Shown piece by piece: positions 7,604-11,494 of a DNA stretch of 11,494 bases. The stretch covers positions 5,415 to 16,908 of the forward strand of contig UZAN01048101.1 of NCBI GenBank assembly GCA_900618425.1, given 5' to 3'. The notes beneath the pieces are model-generated. The model saw nothing but the letters and a program-made list of their open reading frames with translations, was not told where the DNA came from and made no database searches. Each line of letters begins with the position of its first letter. The stretch's first letter is position 1. The DNA comes from Echinostoma caproni (lineage: Eukaryota > Platyhelminthes > Trematoda > Plagiorchiida > Echinostomatidae). The position numbers and the translations under genes are program-made.

Positions 7604-8833
7604 AAGTTTATTGCTGGTTTAGTTTGTTATGCATCTCCTGTCAGTCCAAAAATGTCTCTTATACACAACGGTTCCGTTTCATAAACTCGCCTAAAATCGT
7701 AAACTGAGCTTGAAACTGACTGGCTGTTTATTTACGACAACCAGGTAAAGTGGACGGATTTTAGAGAACTAAACATAAGGTATAGAGTAAATCTTTTTTT
7801 TGAATGAAGTAATGGGTTAGGGTGAAACTGGCAAATTAGAATGGTGAGAAACTGAGGAATATAGGTTACTGAAACAAAATGAACTCTGGGGTTTTCCAAC
7901 TAAACATTTTCAATTTACTTTAGAACTGAGAAGGATAGCTACAAGTGTTAACCAAACTCGTTCAAAATCACCCTCATTTTGAAAATCCATTTCAGCTTGC
8001 AGTATCACAGTTATATAGTTAACTAGATGACAATCAGTGAAGTTTATTTATTCCTGACTTTATCTCCAACATCTATGTTCTTAGTTCATTTCTGCACCAT
8101 TTGAATGTGCGCGACCTTGAGTGTCGCTATAAAATTTGCAGTAGTTTGCAAGTCACAGCTTTGATTAATAAAGTTTAATACCTGTATACAGTCTATGAGT
8201 CATTTTAATAAATAAATTACATTTATATTTTCTGCTTTGGCTTTGTTGTCTTACAACTGATGTACCAGCAACCGTCGTCAAAATCGTAAAATTACACATT
8301 TTAATGGCATGTGGCTAATAGAAGCAGTGACATGAGTGGGGCAATATCATATTCAATGCCATGAATGAGGCTGGAGAAACGAAGTTTTGAGCGGAACAAA
8401 TGTGATGAAAATCAGGATGTTGCACGAGTTTGGTCAATACCTGTATAGTTCAAGTGAAATTGATATTTCGATACGATATTTTATTTGGTTTGATTCACTA
8501 GGACAAATAAGCTTTCCACTGTGCATCTCTATATGGCTCGGAAAAATAGCGTAACCCATGAGAATGAGTTTCTAAAGAGGGTGTGGACTGCTTACCTTAC
8601 AACTATCGAATTCAGTTGGTTAGATTCAAGCACTTTTTTATTATATTTTACAGCCGGTACAAGCAGTAGGGTTTGACTGAGGCGATGAGAAAACCGTTTA
8701 TCAGCTGAAAATCACAGAACCAAGCAGAGAAACGGGGTCTGTTTGGAAAAGATTGGTAACATTTGCACACACTCCAATGGTGATCAGATCATTAATGACG
8801 CCAGTAAGAAAACAAAGGGTGGGTTTAGTAATT
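7604..8833. other. A+T-rich sequence without a recognisable gene
   Basis: AATAAA words occur at 8167-8172 and around 8206, after a TATAAAA at about 8130, but no coding frame leads into them. An acceptor-like tract ending in ttttacag lies near 8653, yet all three following frames close within about 10 codons. The gggttaggg at about 7823 is a single telomere-like word only. Confidence 0.4.
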
Positions 8834-8851
8834 GTAGTAGTAATAGTAGTA
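8834..8851. repeat. Short (GTA)n trinucleotide run
   Basis: gtagtagtaatagtagta: six trinucleotide units with one substitution, immediately left of the 14-bp tandem repeat. Confidence 0.7.
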
Positions 8852-8864
8852 CGCATTGAACCTG

Positions 8865-8920
8865 GAATACGAATCACGCAATATGGATCACGAAATACGA
8901 ATCATGGATTAGCAATCACG
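8865..8920. repeat. Decayed 14-bp tandem repeat, four units
   Basis: Four contiguous units (8865, 8879, 8893, 8907) match a gaatacgaatcacg consensus at 14, 11, 12 and 11 of 14 positions. Similarity fades to the right, where ggaccac/ggaccgc words continue to about 8950. Because 14 is not a multiple of three, the open frame crossing it is not a protein repeat. Confidence 0.75.
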
Positions 8921-8966
8921 GACTGGACCACATAAGCACTGGACCGCACTGGCACCTGTACGCAAT

Positions 8967-8984
8967 GTCTCAGGTAACTGAGAC
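8967..8984 (+). repeat. Perfect 7-bp hairpin with GTAA (GNRA-type) loop
   Basis: gtctcag-gtaa-ctgagac: seven perfect pairs with a loop that in RNA would be a GUAA tetraloop. Confidence 0.55.
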
Positions 8985-9123
8985 GCGGAGAAAGGCCACA
9001 GGGGGAGTAGTTCGTCTACTGAAAGAAGTACGGGGGGTTGAATAATATGTACAAAACAAACTCATTACTCATCCGGGCCTCTGTCAATCGCATTCTAGTA
9101 TTTCAACCGTTGTTCTGCTTCTG

Positions 9124-9181
9124 TCTGGACCACACGGGTTCTCATTGGCTGGTACGATGGACCAATGGCATGTAGTCCAGA
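9124..9181 (+). repeat. Nested inverted repeat
   Basis: Outer arms tctggac (9124-9130) and gtccaga (9175-9181), and inner arms cattgg (9143-9148) and ccaatg (9162-9167), are all perfect, giving a two-level stem around a 13-nt loop. Confidence 0.5.
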
Positions 9182-9258
9182 AGCTGTGGTACACATGCGC
9201 TTTGCTGACGTAACCCGTGAAGCTTGACCGATCACAGTTATCCTAAAACCGTAACGCG

Positions 9259-9462
9259 TTGATCGAGGATATGCGTCATCTTGCAGGCCGGGATCGCCAC
9301 AGTGGTCATGACAAATTACTGCAAAAGTTTATTTGGACTAGAATGCAGCGCTTTATGATTTTGGAGCAGCCTTTTAAAGTATTACCGGCAACAAGCTTGG
9401 GAGGAAAGTGTCGCGGATCTTTCAGGTCAAACGATGTTCATGCACCAGAAAACGAATCTTGA
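9259..9462 (+). mobile_element. Possible eroded LTR-retrotransposon integrase zinc-binding fragment
   Basis: The plus frame (first codon TTG, so not a genuine start) contains HLAG, then RHSGHDKLLQKFIW (HSGH at 9298-9309, W at 9334-9336), then TRMQ and EQPFK. Gypsy-type integrases begin with an HHCC zinc-binding module in which 'aGHlG..KtL' is followed by 'rFyWPgM' and then 'C..Cq..K'. The order and several residues agree. However, the second His to Trp distance is about 7 residues short and both zinc-binding cysteines are missing, so this would be a dead, deleted relic. No RNase H or catalytic D,D35E part is visible on either side. Chance resemblance is a real possibility. Confidence 0.25.
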
Positions 9463-10272
9463 CAGGGAATTTAGTTAGATATTCAACGCCACATTTGTGA
9501 GTTTAACCACAAACATTGAAAATGGTGAAAAATGTCTATACATTTACAAAAGGAAGTCACATCAAACCAGAATTATTGCGAAAAAGCATGCCTGTTGTTC
9601 AGAGTAAAATACTCATTTTGTTTTTACTAATGTCAGAATTAAGGATATTGATACTTTTGTGAAAGAAGTTTAGAACTACGACGTTTTACGGCGGATCACT
9701 TGACTGATCTGACACAATCGGGTCATATGATTCCTCTGATAACCAAATTTTAATGACTAAGTGCATAAGGTTTGCTTCGGATAAATATTTGAACTGCCTT
9801 ATGGTGGTGTGCTAACACCGTTTACCGGGTTTAGATGTGGAAACAATGTACGAAAATCCAGATAAAATAAACATAATAATGCAAATTATTGTCAACGACG
9901 ACAAGTGTGACTCACTTTTCCATGTTCTAATAAATTTCATTTGCTGTTCGCAATTATGGCTATTTAAATTTCGTAGCGAGAAAACTGATCTATCAATATT
10001 CAACAAAATGTGGAATAAGACGCATTCAGGTTGGGTGGAATTTAAAAACTCTGCAGCCAACTGTGTTCCACCCCGTCGGTACAATGAGTGAGCTCAGTGA
10101 AAAAAAAAACTCCGGTAGGTATTCACTTCGATACGGTGGATTGAAAAGAAAAATTTCAATCCAAAAATCAATTCTAGTCACATTCCCTCAAAGTCAGAAG
10201 TTTCAAAACAATGGAAAAGGTGCGAAAAAGTGAAATAACACTACGCGCTTTTTCGGTGTCTTACTATCATGG
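9463..10272. other. A+T-rich segment with overlapping opposed open frames, no recognised gene
   Basis: A plus frame (9837-10091, GTG first) and a minus frame (9812-10084, TTG first) cover the same bases; neither has a recognisable domain and neither starts with ATG. The minus product has one hydrophobic stretch of membrane-segment type. A run of ten A lies at 10100-10109 and a 10-bp hairpin at 10137-10163. Confidence 0.3.
10137..10163 (+). repeat. 10-bp perfect hairpin
   Basis: tggattgaaa (10137-10146) and tttcaatcca (10154-10163) pair fully around a 7-nt A-rich loop. The word atttcaatccaaaa spanning its right arm also occurs at 3052-3065. Confidence 0.5.
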
Positions 10273-10510
10273 TCAATTATATGGATTTTCCACAATAATC
10301 TCATTTGGAAGATCGGGCAAGCGTGTTTGGACAGCTCTTTCAGAACAAGCCCATTGGTGGATCAATACTATGGTCTGATAGATTGATTTCTTTAGAGAGC
10401 TGTCCACACAAATTTCTCCGGTGTTGAAAATTAGGTTACTGTGAGGATCATATACTTGCTGGGTACTTTCTGGGTGGATTAAGAGATAACAGTTTGCTGG
10501 ATACGCATGC
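10273..10510 (-). CDS. Candidate terminal exon, unrecognised protein
   Basis: On the minus strand, a good acceptor (ttcttgtctctcgtcag, AG at 10511-10512) is followed by about 78 open codons to TGA at 10273-10275. The product has runs such as HPESTQQVYDPHSN, FNTGEICVDSS and LPDLPNEIIVENPYN, which read like a soluble globular protein. I recognise no family. Third-position composition is like the background and no ATG starts the frame. No upstream exon or clear AATAAA downstream was found. The overlapping minus frame 10448-10672 is its shadow. A chance frame is at least as likely. Confidence 0.2.
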
Positions 10511-10524
10511 CTGACGAGAGACAA

Positions 10525-11353
10525 GAACCATGAAACCGGTTGTGTGCGTTTGGGGAACTTTTGTCGAGTCGTTCATATACTGATTATTGTAAAATATACA
10601 CACATAGATAACAACATATGCGGCAGTTGTGGAATAATCAGTCTTCAATTCACTATTTCTGTATGCAACCAAAAACCGAAAAGTTTAGCTTAATCCTCCT
10701 CAGAACAGGGACGGATGGAAATATCCGCCAAACACATAACTAGGTTGATTGAGAATTCTTGGATGCCGAGGATTGGGTGAAACGTGAAAGTATCTTGCGG
10801 ATGAGATTGATCAATACAGCTCTATCATTCGTTCTCATCCTACACTGCTGTTGAATGTGGAAAATTGCACACGAACTAATGGGAATTAGAAATGTACCTG
10901 CAATGTGGCGCCGTGTAGATTATGCCTCATATCGAGCGAACCGGGTTTAGATGTTGACAGTGCATGACATAAATTGCCGGTAGAGAGTTTGCAAGCATTA
11001 TATCAGAGTGCTGTATATTATATTAAGACATAATTTGGGTGACGCCATTTTTTTTCTCAAATAGAAAAATCAAAAAAACAGATCAGATAAGCGCACAGGA
11101 CGTCAGTCCAAAAGTACTTAGGTTGGTATTCTCGCCCACCGGATGGTCACCGTTTATTTTCTCTGACGGAAACATCAGTGGTAGATGATTGGGTTGGTTG
11201 ATATAGATACAGGCAGCCGATGTCAACAGCTACTGGACAAGTGTTCGGCATTGCATGCATAATAATGCATAGTATAACTCTAAACATAAATCGGATGAAC
11301 ACCGTCTGATCAAAACTGGTGACAGGTTTGAAATTCAGCTTCACTGCGGATGA
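10525..11353. other. A+T-rich sequence without a recognisable gene
   Basis: No domain, RNA gene or element was identified. The 15-mer accgggtttagatgt at 10940-10954 repeats 9824-9838. Short T and A runs occur around 11048-11080 and a gcatgc/atgcat palindromic cluster at 11252-11270. Confidence 0.4.
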
Positions 11354-11494
11354 CCAAACGTTGACGGAGTTATAGTGATCAGTTTATTTGATGGTGAATA
11401 TGCACCGCGCGTGCCACCACAGCTACAATCTACAGTACCTTTCCAATTGCTGAAGAAGAAACCAGTACTATGGATGATAGGCGGTCAAATAAAT

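Larger units (their letters stand above)
8935..9258. other. GC-richer repeat-like block with hairpins
   Basis: This stretch is visibly richer in G+C than its flanks and has several inverted repeats (8967-8984, 9124-9181). It sits between the 14-bp tandem repeat and an integrase-like frame. No frame codes for a protein I know; a 66-codon minus frame runs across 9100-9290 but is unrecognised. Its composition, structure and neighbours suggest a terminal or untranslated part of an old retroelement. I see no paired LTR copy in the window to prove this. Confidence 0.3.

Noticed and set aside
7821..7831. Telomere-like gggttaggg
   Set aside because: Only one and a half units; no array.
8630..8690. 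Exon start after the ttttacag tract
   Set aside because: All three frames close within about 10 codons after the putative acceptor.
8753..8935. Plus frame across the 14-bp tandem repeat
   Set aside because: Starts with TTG and its C-terminal half is just the translated repeat, whose period is not a multiple of three.
10511..10539. Hammerhead-ribozyme-like core (ctgacgag ... gaaac)
   Set aside because: The CUGANGA and GAAA words are present in order, but the bases between them cannot form stem II and no flanking stems close the core. Other CTGANGA words (about 4273, 5055, 6368) also lack a GAAA partner.
1..11494. CRISPR array, bacterial operon or phage module
   Set aside because: No regularly spaced direct repeats with unique spacers, no ribosome-binding sites or tightly packed genes; the sequence has eukaryotic repeat character.

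Overview
The window looks like non-genic, repeat-rich DNA from a eukaryote, most plausibly an invertebrate. It is A+T-rich (about 60% A+T judged by eye from sample lines) and CpG is not obviously depleted. There are no operon-like gene runs or ribosome binding sites. It contains microsatellites, a tRNA-derived retroposon and weathered retrotransposon coding fragments. A flatworm (trematode) source would fit the tRNA-headed SINE, the CR1/RTE-like LINE remains and the tetranucleotide repeats. That is an inference from general style, not a diagnosis.

Layout. Bases 1-345 (minus strand) are the best coding remnant: the stretch of a LINE ORF2 just before and at the entry to the reverse transcriptase domain, running off the left edge and cut by an in-frame stop at 346-348. 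Bases 600-1500 hold an (AT)10 run, a 134-codon open frame with a signal-peptide-like start, and a weak pol III box pair. Bases 1715-1953 (minus) hold a coding-like frame that could use a 47-bp intron. Bases 2025-2254 are an imperfect (TGAC)n microsatellite with a partial 32-bp higher-order period. Bases 3892-4199 are a SINE-like insertion: a degenerate tRNA head with A and B boxes, bounded by a 13/14 direct repeat that looks like a target-site duplication. Bases 4997-5188 (minus) resemble the extreme C-terminal tail of a LINE ORF2. Bases 8834-9462 form a compound repeat block: a short trinucleotide run, a decayed 14-bp tandem repeat, a GC-richer hairpin-bearing segment and a possible eroded LTR-retrotransposon integrase zinc-binding fragment. 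Bases 10273-10510 (minus) are a candidate exon behind a good splice acceptor. The remainder is A+T-rich sequence in which nothing recognisable was found.

No complete host gene is demonstrable, and no genes can be shown to work together. The consistent picture is an intron or intergenic segment in which LINE, SINE and possibly LTR elements inserted and decayed. Most open frames of 60-85 codons here are expected by chance: at this composition a stop is expected about every 16 codons, so only frames with recognisable content or splice signals are listed. I found no convincing evidence of a new biological system. The most useful leads are the LINE fragment, the target-site-duplicated SINE, the tail-like frame at 5 kb and the 9 kb repeat block.
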